The notes beneath the pieces are model-generated. The model made no database searches and was not told the DNA's origin. It saw only the letters and a list, made by a program, of their open reading frames with translations. From Acinetobacter amyesii (GTDB lineage: Bacteria > Pseudomonadota > Gammaproteobacteria > Pseudomonadales > Moraxellaceae), in assembly GCF_002018365.1 (NCBI RefSeq), contig NZ_MVKX01000006.1:178667-242666 (forward strand): a stretch of DNA of 64,000 nt. The letters run 5' to 3'. Shown one piece after another: positions 57,342 through 64,000 of the stretch (position 1 is the first letter of the stretch; each line of letters starts with the position of its first letter). The translations under genes and the position numbers were made by a program.

Positions 57342-58382
57342 ATGCAATTGCAACAGCAACAACTGAATAGTTTTACCCGCATTTTTCATGCCGCTCCAGA
57401 ACACAATAGCCCACAAGATCTTGCACAATATATTGGCGCGCATCGACAAGAGCTTTTACAACAAATCCATGAAAATGGCATCTTACTGTTTCGTGGTTTT
57501 AACATCGAGCAACCCGAACAATTTAACCAACTGATTGAACAATATTTTCAGTTTACGCCATGGAATGCATTTAACCCCAATATGCCCAGCTGGGTTGCAT
57601 CTTGGATGCGAAAATACAGCGAGAACTTGCTCGGCGCAGGCGACTACCGTCGTTATATCGACCGCAACACAGTGCAATTGGGTCCAGTCGAAAACTCGGT
57701 ACAAGGCCCACATGTTGAAGGCGGTGTGCGCTCAGAACGCTCGCGTTATATCGCCTTATTTTGTCAGGAACCTTCGACGTATTTGGCAGAAACAGGATTT
57801 AATAACTTAGAGCAGATTTGGGAGAATTTTCCGAAACATCTACAGGAAAAATATCTCGGCGCATGGAACCATTTTTCTTATGTCTCGGCGCGCGAGGTGG
57901 GGCTATTTGATCGGTTATTGCTGAAAAAGAGCCCGTTTAGTCTAGAGATTCGACAAGATAAAAAAGCTAAACTGACCTTACAGCGTTCGCCACTGGTGAT
58001 TCATCACCCCGATACGAAAAAACATGTCATTCAGCCATGGGCTTTTGCCAATAATACCAATCCATTTGCCCATCAGGCCGCGAAAAATTGCTTTGAAAAT
58101 CGAGGGGAGATTGAAATCGATTCGACAGCGGACGGCATGCAACTGACTTGGGAAATTTACACGCCAGAAGGTCAACAAATTGAATGGAGCGATGCCGAAA
58201 AGCAGCAATTTTTTGATGCGATGTATAAAGATGCTCTGCTTTTGCAGTGGCATAAAGGCGATGTTGCGATTGTTGATAATATTAAAATTGCACATTGGCG
58301 GATGAATGGAGAACAAGGAAATCGTAAGTTGATTCAAATTCAAGCCAATGCATTTAATGCCGATGAGCACTATGCGGCTTAG
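57342..58382 (+). CDS. TauD/TfdA-family Fe(II)/2-oxoglutarate dioxygenase
   Basis: 346 residues. The start region NGILLFRGFNIEQPEQF is typical of the family. Iron ligands are probably in GPHVEGGVR (His-x-Glu, as in the SyrP-like subgroup rather than His-x-Asp) and the distal His of KIAHWRMNG. SyrP-like enzymes hydroxylate amino-acid or small natural-product substrates, so a sulfonate substrate should not be assumed. Single gene between Rsm-like RNA copies 3 and 4, with its own terminator. Confidence 0.8.
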   Translation: MQLQQQQLNSFTRIFHAAPEHNSPQDLAQYIGAHRQELLQQIHENGILLFRGFNIEQPEQFNQLIEQYFQFTPWNAFNPNMPSWVASWMRKYSENLLGAGDYRRYIDRNTVQLGPVENSVQGPHVEGGVRSERSRYIALFCQEPSTYLAETGFNNLEQIWENFPKHLQEKYLGAWNHFSYVSAREVGLFDRLLLKKSPFSLEIRQDKKAKLTLQRSPLVIHHPDTKKHVIQPWAFANNTNPFAHQAAKNCFENRGEIEIDSTADGMQLTWEIYTPEGQQIEWSDAEKQQFFDAMYKDALLLQWHKGDVAIVDNIKIAHWRMNGEQGNRKLIQIQANAFNADEHYAA

Positions 58383-58417
58383 CTGATGAATTTAAAATTC
58401 GTGCAGGCCTGTATGTG

Positions 58418-58445
58418 AAAAGCCCCGTAGGGGCTTTTTTTTTTA
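58418..58445 (+). terminator. terminator after the TauD-like gene
   Basis: AAAAGCCCCGTAGGGGCTTTTTTTTTT: a 7-bp GC-rich stem with a very short loop and a long T-run. It also faces the leftward sugar dehydrogenase gene. Confidence 0.85.
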
Positions 58446-58477
58446 TTTTTTGAATTTTTTTGTTTATTTTTTAGCCG

Positions 58478-59653
58478 CTATTTTGGCTCAATTTTGAATA
58501 ACCATGCTTTTTCACCGTCTTCAATCCCCCAAATGGCGCCATCTTTGGCTTCAATCAAGCCACGGATCCGCTGTTTCATGTCGATGCGCTGGATTTCTGT
58601 TACTGGTTGATGTGCTGTGTCTACTATCACGATTGCTTGAGACGACAAACCACCAATCAGCGCTTTATTTTTCCACAAGGGGAACTTTTGCCCTTGGTAA
58701 AACATCAAACTCGACGGTGAAATCACCGGTGTCCAGCTGATGGCAGGCGCTTCAAATTCAGGCCGTGTATGATGATCAGGAATCGGCTGATCATCATAAT
58801 GATCACCATTCGACACATGTGGATAGCCATAGTTTTTCGCACGCTGCACGAGATTTAACTCATCACCGCCTTTTGGTCCCATTTCGGCTACCCAAAGCTG
58901 CTGTTTTGCATCAAATGCCATGCCTAAAGGGTTACGGTGCCCGAAGCTCCACACTTGCTTTGCAACCTCGCCTTGGGTCTGAAATGGATTATCTACAGCA
59001 GGTGTTCCATCACTATTTAAGCGTAGTACTTTACCCAAATTTGACTGCAGATCTTGTGCAGGATCAAACTTCTGACGTTCGCCCGAACTCACCCATAATT
59101 TTCCATCTGCACCAAACTGCATTCGGTGTGAATAATGGCCTTGACCTTCTACTTTTGGAATTTGCCTCCAAATGATTTTTCGCTGTTTTAAACTTGGCAC
59201 AGCTTCATTGAGGTTTAATGTGGCTTTTTCGATGACAGCGCCATAGCCGCCCTGTCCTGCTTCTGCATAGCTCAGGTATATCTGATGATTTTTTTCAAAC
59301 TGTGGATCAAGTGCAATATCACCTAAGCCGCCTTGTCCACCATAGGCAACTTTGGGAAGGTTTTTCACCTGTATTTTCTGCTGGTTTTGAGGATTAAAGA
59401 TAATTAGCTGACCTTTTCTTTCAGTCAGCAATATACGGCCGTCTGAGAGCGGCTGGATGGCCCAAGGCTCATTAAATTGAGCGATTTTTTGTATTTTAAA
59501 GCGCTGTTCTTGCTGGATTTGTGCCGATTTTTGAGCTTGGTTTGGTGTTTGCTCTTGTGCTGTAGTTGTGGTGTTTTCCGCATGGCATGCGGCAGTCATC
59601 AATATGCCAACGATAAGGCTAGGCGTTCGAAAATATTGTATGCATTGTTTCAT
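58478..59653 (-). CDS. PQQ-dependent sugar dehydrogenase (lipoprotein)
   Basis: 391 residues. The N-terminus has a lipobox TAAC, so it is probably membrane-anchored in the periplasm. The six-bladed propeller of the soluble aldose dehydrogenase group is shown by NEPWAIQPLSDGRILLTERKGQL, GGQGGLGDIALDPQF, GQGHYSHRMQFGADGKLWVSSGER and FGHRNPLGMAFDAKQQLWVAEMGPKGGDELN. It oxidises aldoses with PQQ; the E. coli relative is YliI. GGGAAGGGA lies upstream of the ATG. Confidence 0.9.
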   Translation of the reverse strand: MKQCIQYFRTPSLIVGILMTAACHAENTTTTAQEQTPNQAQKSAQIQQEQRFKIQKIAQFNEPWAIQPLSDGRILLTERKGQLIIFNPQNQQKIQVKNLPKVAYGGQGGLGDIALDPQFEKNHQIYLSYAEAGQGGYGAVIEKATLNLNEAVPSLKQRKIIWRQIPKVEGQGHYSHRMQFGADGKLWVSSGERQKFDPAQDLQSNLGKVLRLNSDGTPAVDNPFQTQGEVAKQVWSFGHRNPLGMAFDAKQQLWVAEMGPKGGDELNLVQRAKNYGYPHVSNGDHYDDQPIPDHHTRPEFEAPAISWTPVISPSSLMFYQGQKFPLWKNKALIGGLSSQAIVIVDTAHQPVTEIQRIDMKQRIRGLIEAKDGAIWGIEDGEKAWLFKIEPK

Positions 59654-59737
59654 TTACTGTTCCCTTCCCTTTTATAATCATTTGATTCTAATCAATTAAT
59701 CAGATGATTTTTCTTTGGAAAGGTAACAGAATAATTT

Positions 59738-59755
59738 TGTACGTTTTGGCTTACA
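59738..59755 (+). promoter_or_regulatory. GacA box of Rsm-like RNA copy 4
   Basis: TGTACGTTTTGGCTTACA, the same 18 bases as copy 2, with right end 45 nt before the -10 element TAATCT (59800-59805). The flanking sequence between box and -10 is otherwise different. Confidence 0.8.
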
Positions 59756-59811
59756 TGACATGCAGAAAATTGCGGCTTTCCAAGTTCCTGAAACAGGCCT
59801 AATCTACAGTT

Positions 59812-59948
59812 ATCAGGAGACAGGAAGTTTCCGAAACATAAAACAATAACAATAAGTTTCTGCATCAGGACGTGAGATATGACAAGGAGTTGTATCTAGA
59901 ACACGAAATACGAAGAAAACCCCGACAGGATGTCGGGGTTTTCTTTTT
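59812..59948 (+). ncRNA. Rsm-like (CsrA-sequestering) small RNA, copy 4
   Basis: About 137 nt, the most divergent copy. Hairpins: GGAGAC-AGGAA-GTTTCC (59816-59832), a weak TCA-GGACG-TGA (59865-59875), AGATATGAC-AAGGA-GTTGTATCT (59875-59897) and the terminator AACCCCGAC-AGGAT-GTCGGGGTT (59918-59940) with a T-rich tail. The third loop, AAGGA, fits the ANGGA motif preferred by CsrA exactly. It reads away from the sugar dehydrogenase gene and towards the ankyrin gene. Confidence 0.8.
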
Positions 59949-59975
59949 CTATCTATTAATTTTTTATGACCCATT

Positions 59976-60006
59976 AAAAAAATCCCCCAGATTCAGCTGG
60001 AGGATT
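59976..60006 (-). terminator. terminator after the ankyrin gene
   Basis: Read leftwards, AATCCTCCAG-CTGAAT-CTGGGGGATT (one G-T pair) then a T-run. Confidence 0.8.
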
Positions 60007-60034
60007 TCACGATCATGATTTTGCGCAATCGGAC

Positions 60035-60346
60035 TTAGAGGCTTTTCAAATACGCCACAACATCGTCATGACCTGCCATTTCTGCAAGTTCTAAAGCGGT
60101 ATATTGGGTTTTGTGCTTTACATCTGCACCTTTGCCTACCAATAGCTTCACTACGTCTAAATAGCCGTTTTCTGCTGCTGCATGCAGTGCGCTGTAGCCT
60201 TCTTCATCGGCAGAGTTTACGTCTGTGCCATTCGCCAAAGATTTTTCGACTTCTGCAAGTTCACCTAAAGATGCCCAGTACACCAGTTCAGGCAGATGCA
60301 GTTCTTCATCGTCTTCAGGGATTGGGGAGATAGAATTAAATTGCAT
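60035..60346 (-). CDS. cytoplasmic ankyrin-repeat protein
   Basis: 103 residues, no signal peptide. An acidic N-terminus (PEDDEELHL) is followed by about two and a half ankyrin repeats (ELAEVEKSLANGTDVNSADE, GYSALHAAAENGYLDVVKLLVGKGADV, TALELAEMAGHDDVVAYL). Probably a protein-protein adaptor. It lies 60 nt downstream of the TIR gene on the same strand; the two may be co-transcribed, though codon use is unlike. Confidence 0.85.
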   Translation of the reverse strand: MQFNSISPIPEDDEELHLPELVYWASLGELAEVEKSLANGTDVNSADEEGYSALHAAAENGYLDVVKLLVGKGADVKHKTQYTALELAEMAGHDDVVAYLKSL

Positions 60347-60406
60347 GTGATTGGCTTCCAGAATTTTCTAAAGTATTAAAGCTTTCATAATTAGAGTCAA
60401 CATCGT

Positions 60407-61225
60407 TTATGAAACACTAAAATGGGTTTCTACATCTCTAATAAATCTTTCTCTTTTTCTTTCCCATGTTGAAAAACTCAATTTATTTTTAAATTTAAAT
60501 AATTCTTCTATTCTTTCTTTAAAACTGTTTAATTTAGTAATGTCATTAATTATTAATCCTTGGGTCAAAGGAATAACACCTTGAATATCGCTATAACTTA
60601 ATGGTGGAACTACTATAGGTATATGTTGCTTCGACAACGCCCAAGCAGCACCCATTTCACATAAGCAGACCTTACTTTCATAAAAATTTTCTGTAAGCAC
60701 AAAAAGAACTAGTACGTCAGATGATAGCTCCTTTCTAATTTTTTCTAAAAAGTTTTCGCCCAATGGAATGCCATATCCTTCAAATGAAGAACAGAAGATT
60801 TGTTCCGATTCAACACCTATAGATTCTAATAGTTCAATAATCTCTTCAATAATTACCTTATCTTTTGTTGCATGACTTATGAATATCTTTTTTAGCTCTT
60901 TAATGTTTGAATTAGTACTTTGATTGGACGCTGAATAATCTAAGGTTTCATTAAAGTCTTCTAGAACAGCTTTTAATATACCTAATCCAATATTAATCTG
61001 ACTCATATGAGGCGTTGATACTTTTGAAAAAAATTCAGTGTAATAAGGACTAGATAAACCACAATTATTTTTCAAAAAAGAAAGTGCTTGAATTTTCCAA
61101 GTAGTAAATAACTCTAAATTACAAGTAGCAAAACCTATTACATTAGGTGCATTAGGTTTATGTGTTTTTAAAACACTATTACCGTTATCAATCAATTTTT
61201 GAATTTTATCTAATTGTGCAGTCAT
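60407..61225 (-). CDS. TIR-domain protein, candidate NADase immune effector
   Basis: 272 residues. The N-terminal ~105 residues are an uncharacterised helical region (MTAQLDKIQKLIDNGNSVLK ... WKIQALSFLKN). A TIR domain spans about 112-235: KKIFISHATKDK (strand A), CSSFEGYGIPLGENF (BB loop), VLVLFVLTENFYESKVCLCEMGAAW with the probable catalytic Glu190. Bacterial TIR enzymes cleave NAD or make cyclic-ADP-ribose signals in anti-phage defence. The gene is clearly richer in A and T than its neighbours, suggesting recent acquisition. No partner sensor gene is adjacent. Defence is inferred from the domain. Confidence 0.85.
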   Translation of the reverse strand: MTAQLDKIQKLIDNGNSVLKTHKPNAPNVIGFATCNLELFTTWKIQALSFLKNNCGLSSPYYTEFFSKVSTPHMSQINIGLGILKAVLEDFNETLDYSASNQSTNSNIKELKKIFISHATKDKVIIEEIIELLESIGVESEQIFCSSFEGYGIPLGENFLEKIRKELSSDVLVLFVLTENFYESKVCLCEMGAAWALSKQHIPIVVPPLSYSDIQGVIPLTQGLIINDITKLNSFKERIEELFKFKNKLSFSTWERKRERFIRDVETHFSVS

Positions 61226-61274
61226 TTTTATCTCTATTTAAAATAATCAATACTTTATTTTTTAATATATTACA

Positions 61275-61303
61275 TAAAAAGGCCCCCTTTCGGAGGCTTT
61301 TCT
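61275..61303 (-). terminator. terminator after the second MFS gene
   Basis: Read leftwards, AAGCCTCC-GAAA-GGGGGCCTT with one mismatch, then five T. Confidence 0.65.
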
Positions 61304-61320
61304 TTTTAAAGAATCACAAC

Positions 61321-62670
61321 TTAAGCTTTGGCTGTAGTTGCTTCTTTAACATCAATTTTATCACTGTCATTTTCATGCATAATCAATGCAACCGCGATCG
61401 CAGTAATCAGTACAGGTAAACCCACCGCCATAAAGTTGAAATGTGCAGGTAAGTTCATACCGAGCAAACCACCAATCAAAATTGGCCCTACAATCGCGCC
61501 CATACGACCAATTGCAGAAGACCAACCAATACCCGTCGAACGTACAGCAAGTGGGTAATACTGCGCCACATAGCTGTACAACAGCATTTGCGAACCAATA
61601 GATGCAGCACCTGCCAAGAACACCAAGATGTATAGTAAGAACTGATTTGATTGGAAGCCCATCAAGCTCATCACAATCGCGCCCATCATACCCAAAACCA
61701 TCAGCACAGGTTTTAAATGGAAACGGTCAGCCAAAATACCACCGCCAACAATACCCACAACTGCACCCACGTTCATGACCATCATGAACATTAAGCTGTT
61801 ATCCATAGAATAACCGGCTGCCATCATCAGTTTTGGTAACCAGCTGCTTAGCGCATACATGGTCAATAGGCACGTAAAGAACGCCACCCAAAACAATAAT
61901 GTATTTACGGCACGACCACGGCGGAACAAACTCACCACGTTAGCAGCTTCAGGCACGCTTTCTTGAGGCAAAGTGAACACTGTATTTTCAGTCACTTTCA
62001 CTTCAGGTGCTAAGCGCTTCACGATACTGCGGGCTTTTTCCTGTTTGTTTTCTTTCACCATAAATGCCAAAGATTCAGGTAAAAATTTCCAAATCACAGG
62101 TAAAAGGAAAAGTGGAATACCCGCAATAAAGAACATGATTTGCCAACCAAAGTCAGGGGTGAACCATGAACCTAAAAGTGCCGCCATCACACCACCGACT
62201 GCATAACCACTAAACATCGTCGTTACTAGTGTGCTACGCATCTTCTGCGGCGCGTATTCCGACGTTAAAGCCACAAGGTTAGGCATTACACCGCCAATCC
62301 CTAAACCAGCCAAGAAACGCAAAATACCAAATTCTGTTGGATTCGACGCAAAACCACCAGCAAAGGTCAAACCACTAAATAAAACGATACAGATCATGAT
62401 GACTTTTTTACGGCCAATCTTATCTGCTAAAGAACCAAAGAACATGGCACCAAACATCATGCCTGCGAGCGCAGTACTGGCAAGCATCCCCGCTTGCATT
62501 GCACTTAAGCCCCAGTCTTGCATCAATAATGGTAAAACCACGCCATTAATCGCTAAATCGTAGCCATCAAATAAAATAATCAATAAGCACCAAGCCACTA
62601 CATTGAAGTGGAACGGGGTAAATTTAGCCTTATCGACTACAGAATTTATGTCTATTTTTTCCGTTGTCAT
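61321..62670 (-). CDS. MFS aromatic acid:proton symporter (BenK/PcaK group)
   Basis: 449 residues, 12 membrane segments. Helix 1 has FDGYDLAINGVVLPLL with the essential Asp-Gly-x-Asp motif of the AAHS group; the loop signature is GSLADKIGRKKVIM. BenK, VanK and PcaK of Acinetobacter belong here; they import benzoate, vanillate or protocatechuate. No catabolic genes are in view to name the substrate. The ATG at 62670 has GGGAG nine nt upstream; nearer upstream ATGs overlap that site. Confidence 0.88.
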   Translation of the reverse strand: MTTEKIDINSVVDKAKFTPFHFNVVAWCLLIILFDGYDLAINGVVLPLLMQDWGLSAMQAGMLASTALAGMMFGAMFFGSLADKIGRKKVIMICIVLFSGLTFAGGFASNPTEFGILRFLAGLGIGGVMPNLVALTSEYAPQKMRSTLVTTMFSGYAVGGVMAALLGSWFTPDFGWQIMFFIAGIPLFLLPVIWKFLPESLAFMVKENKQEKARSIVKRLAPEVKVTENTVFTLPQESVPEAANVVSLFRRGRAVNTLLFWVAFFTCLLTMYALSSWLPKLMMAAGYSMDNSLMFMMVMNVGAVVGIVGGGILADRFHLKPVLMVLGMMGAIVMSLMGFQSNQFLLYILVFLAGAASIGSQMLLYSYVAQYYPLAVRSTGIGWSSAIGRMGAIVGPILIGGLLGMNLPAHFNFMAVGLPVLITAIAVALIMHENDSDKIDVKEATTAKA

Positions 62671-63077
62671 CGTTCTCATCTCCCATGAGTACTTGTCCAT
62701 AACATTCATTGAATTTTTAAGTAAAATTCAACAGCCACGGAATATACGGAACAGTGTTTTCTAGGGATATTAGACGTATGTTTAATAAATCTATTCGCTT
62801 ATAAGTGCATGTTAATTGTGTTATTTTTCATGTTTTAGTTTAATTATTAAACATTATCAGTATATGATTATTTAACTTCTTTTTTTAAATCATAATGTCC
62901 TTGTTTTTAGGTCTAATTCTTCTATTCTTTCATTAAACTTCAGAACGACACACCATCATTTATTTCTATCTTTAGTTTAGAAAAATTTTAAATGTCTAAA
63001 AAACAAACGCAATTACATCTTTAGAAAAGCTCGCTTTAACTCTCTTGATTGTTTTAAATACCTTGATAGCGCTGAGA
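62671..63077. other. AT-rich intergenic region
   Basis: About 400 bases upstream of the MFS gene and downstream of the DUF4256 gene. It should contain the MFS promoter. Strongly AT-rich, with no frame, strong hairpin or GacA-type palindrome visible. Confidence 0.5.
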
Positions 63078-63635
63078 TTAAGCAATCACCAACTTACAGC
63101 GAAATCCACGAGACGCATAATATGACTGCGCGCCATTATGGTAGCTAAATACATGATCATAACGTCGGTCACAAAACAGTGCCCCACCCTTTTGCCGAAT
63201 ATCTGCTGGCGTCACGATCCAGCTCGAAGTCTTTAAATCGAAATGAAAAACTTGCTGTATCGCTCGATAGTCTTCTTCTGTCAGTAGCTCAGCACCGATG
63301 TCTCGAACCATGTCTATAGCATTATTTTTGGGAGGATGATCCTTCCGATTCTCCAAGGCATCACGGTCATAACATAAGCTTCGTCTAGGCTTTGGCGACT
63401 CTAAGCTGCAATCATAAAATATCAGGTCATGAGATTGCAGATTCAGCGTCACAATATCTGGCTCACCGCCTGTTTTTTCCATTTCGATTAAAATTTTTAG
63501 TTTTGAGGGCTGTGCTATCAATTGTTTTTTTACATCATCCCAAAGCAATTCTGGATGACGCTGCATATTTGCCTCAAAGCGTTGCTGCAATATCTCTAAA
63601 ATAGAGACTTCATCAAGATCTTGGAGCATTTGCAC
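63078..63635 (-). CDS. DUF4256 family protein
   Basis: 185 residues spanning the whole family: ILEILQQRFEANMQRHPELLW, KLKILIEMEKTGGEPDIV, FYDCSLESPKPRRSLCYDRDALENRK, LLTEEDYRAIQQVFHFDLKTSSWIVTPADIR and GALFCDRRYDHVFSYHNGAQSYYASRGFRCKL. Function unknown; soluble protein. It is the last protein gene before the rRNA operon terminator and reads in the same direction, with its own AT-rich upstream region. Confidence 0.88.
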   Translation of the reverse strand: MQMLQDLDEVSILEILQQRFEANMQRHPELLWDDVKKQLIAQPSKLKILIEMEKTGGEPDIVTLNLQSHDLIFYDCSLESPKPRRSLCYDRDALENRKDHPPKNNAIDMVRDIGAELLTEEDYRAIQQVFHFDLKTSSWIVTPADIRQKGGALFCDRRYDHVFSYHNGAQSYYASRGFRCKLVIA

Positions 63636-63813
63636 ATCCTATTGTTTTTATACCTTGGCGACTAAACTTCACTATAAAGAATATAAGCTCACCTTGATGT
63701 AAATTTTTAGCGCTGTTTAGCCTCATTCTTTTTAAATATCTCTCGTTTTCCTATTTTTGTGCTTTAGCTTTTTCTACTTTTATAACGTTCTTTTCCTTTT
63801 TTTTCTTCCGACA

Positions 63814-63848
63814 TAAAAAAACACCCCCTGAGATATCAGGGGGTGTTT
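63814..63848 (-). terminator. rRNA operon terminator
   Basis: Read leftwards, ACACCCCCTGA-TATC-TCAGGGGGTGT followed by seven T, just after the 5S gene: a very strong intrinsic terminator. Confidence 0.93.
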
Positions 63849-63858
63849 CGAATAATGA

Positions 63859-63972
63859 GCTGGCGATGACTTACTCTCACATGGGTAACCCCACACTACC
63901 ATCAGCGCTAAGAGGTTTCACTTCTGAGTTCGGGAAGGGATCAGGTGGTTCACTCTTGCTATTGTCGCCAGC
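63859..63972 (-). rRNA. rrf: 5S ribosomal RNA
   Basis: The complement reads GCTGGCGACAATAGCAAGAG at the 5' end and ends with TAAGTCATCGCCAGC, closing the terminal helix I. Internal CCTGATCCCTTCCCGAACTC and AGTGTGGGG are typical of gammaproteobacterial 5S RNA. About 114 nt. The 23S and 16S genes should lie beyond the right edge, transcribed leftwards into this gene. Confidence 0.95.
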
Positions 63973-64000
63973 ACAACTGTTATGGATACTTGCTTAGTCT

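Noticed and set aside
54475..59948. The four repeats as REP/MITE-like mobile DNA repeats
   Set aside because: They lack terminal inverted repeats and target duplications, all face the same way, each has promoter elements at fixed spacing, and stem changes are compensatory. RNA genes explain them better.
1..64000. CRISPR arrays, tRNA genes, insertion sequences, prophage genes
   Set aside because: No regular spacer-repeat pattern, no tRNA cloverleaf recognised, no transposase or phage structural gene among the proteins.

Overview
The window looks like chromosomal DNA of an Acinetobacter-type gammaproteobacterium (Moraxellaceae). Base composition is moderately AT-rich, and several gene arrangements fit that group or its Pseudomonas relatives: serB divergent from an Smp/YtjB-like membrane gene, dapA-bamC-purC, ubiG-mupP-yciK, ribF-ileS-lspA-fkpB, and a secreted catalase followed by an ankyrin gene. 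The species cannot be fixed from the sequence. There are no insertion sequences, tRNAs, CRISPR arrays or prophage genes. The right end enters an rRNA operon read leftwards; only its 5S gene and terminator are inside.

Layout. 0-9 kb: argS, a SPOR-domain division protein, psd with a rhodanese, pncB, an ankyrin/catalase pair, dtd. 9-19 kb: an SCP2-fold protein, serB, smp-like, ppk1, a bile-acid:sodium-type symporter, pncA, an aromatic-acid MFS carrier. 19-32 kb: dapA-bamC-purC, a candidate small RNA near 22.1 kb, rarA, a PAS-GGDEF-EAL protein, murJ, ampD, nadC, rph. 32-39 kb: a FabR-like regulator, dsbA, ubiG-mupP-yciK, a 51-codon small gene, two RcnB-like secreted proteins, argA. 39-48.6 kb: a five-gene sulfonate uptake and desulfonation operon with two binding lipoproteins, then a TetR regulator, a nucleosidase, a Rieske oxygenase without a reductase, and a TDT-family transporter. 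48.7-54.4 kb: ribF-ileS-lspA-fkpB and an FMN reductase. 54.4-60 kb: the accessory stretch described next. 60-64 kb: an ankyrin protein, a TIR-domain protein, a second aromatic-acid MFS carrier, a DUF4256 protein, and 5S rRNA.

The most notable content is a set of four related small-RNA genes, all on the plus strand, between 54.4 and 60.0 kb. Each has (i) an 18-bp palindrome matching the GacA box TGTAAG-N6-CTTACA, (ii) a TAnnnT -10 element 44-45 nt further on, and (iii) a ~130-nt transcript with four short hairpins showing GGA in the loop, the last being the terminator. Sequence changes between copies largely keep the stems paired. This is the architecture of the Gac/Rsm (Csr) decoy RNAs RsmX/Y/Z. 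I infer that these are GacA-activated RNAs that titrate CsrA/RsmA. They are interleaved with single genes of unrelated function: an M20 peptidase, a tautomerase, a TauD-like oxygenase and a PQQ sugar dehydrogenase.

Shared themes: NAD synthesis and salvage (pncB, pncA, nadC), cell-wall synthesis and recycling (murJ, ampD, mupP), envelope assembly (bamC, lspA, dsbA, psd), sulfur scavenging (ssu operon), and signalling (GGDEF-EAL protein, Rsm-like RNAs).
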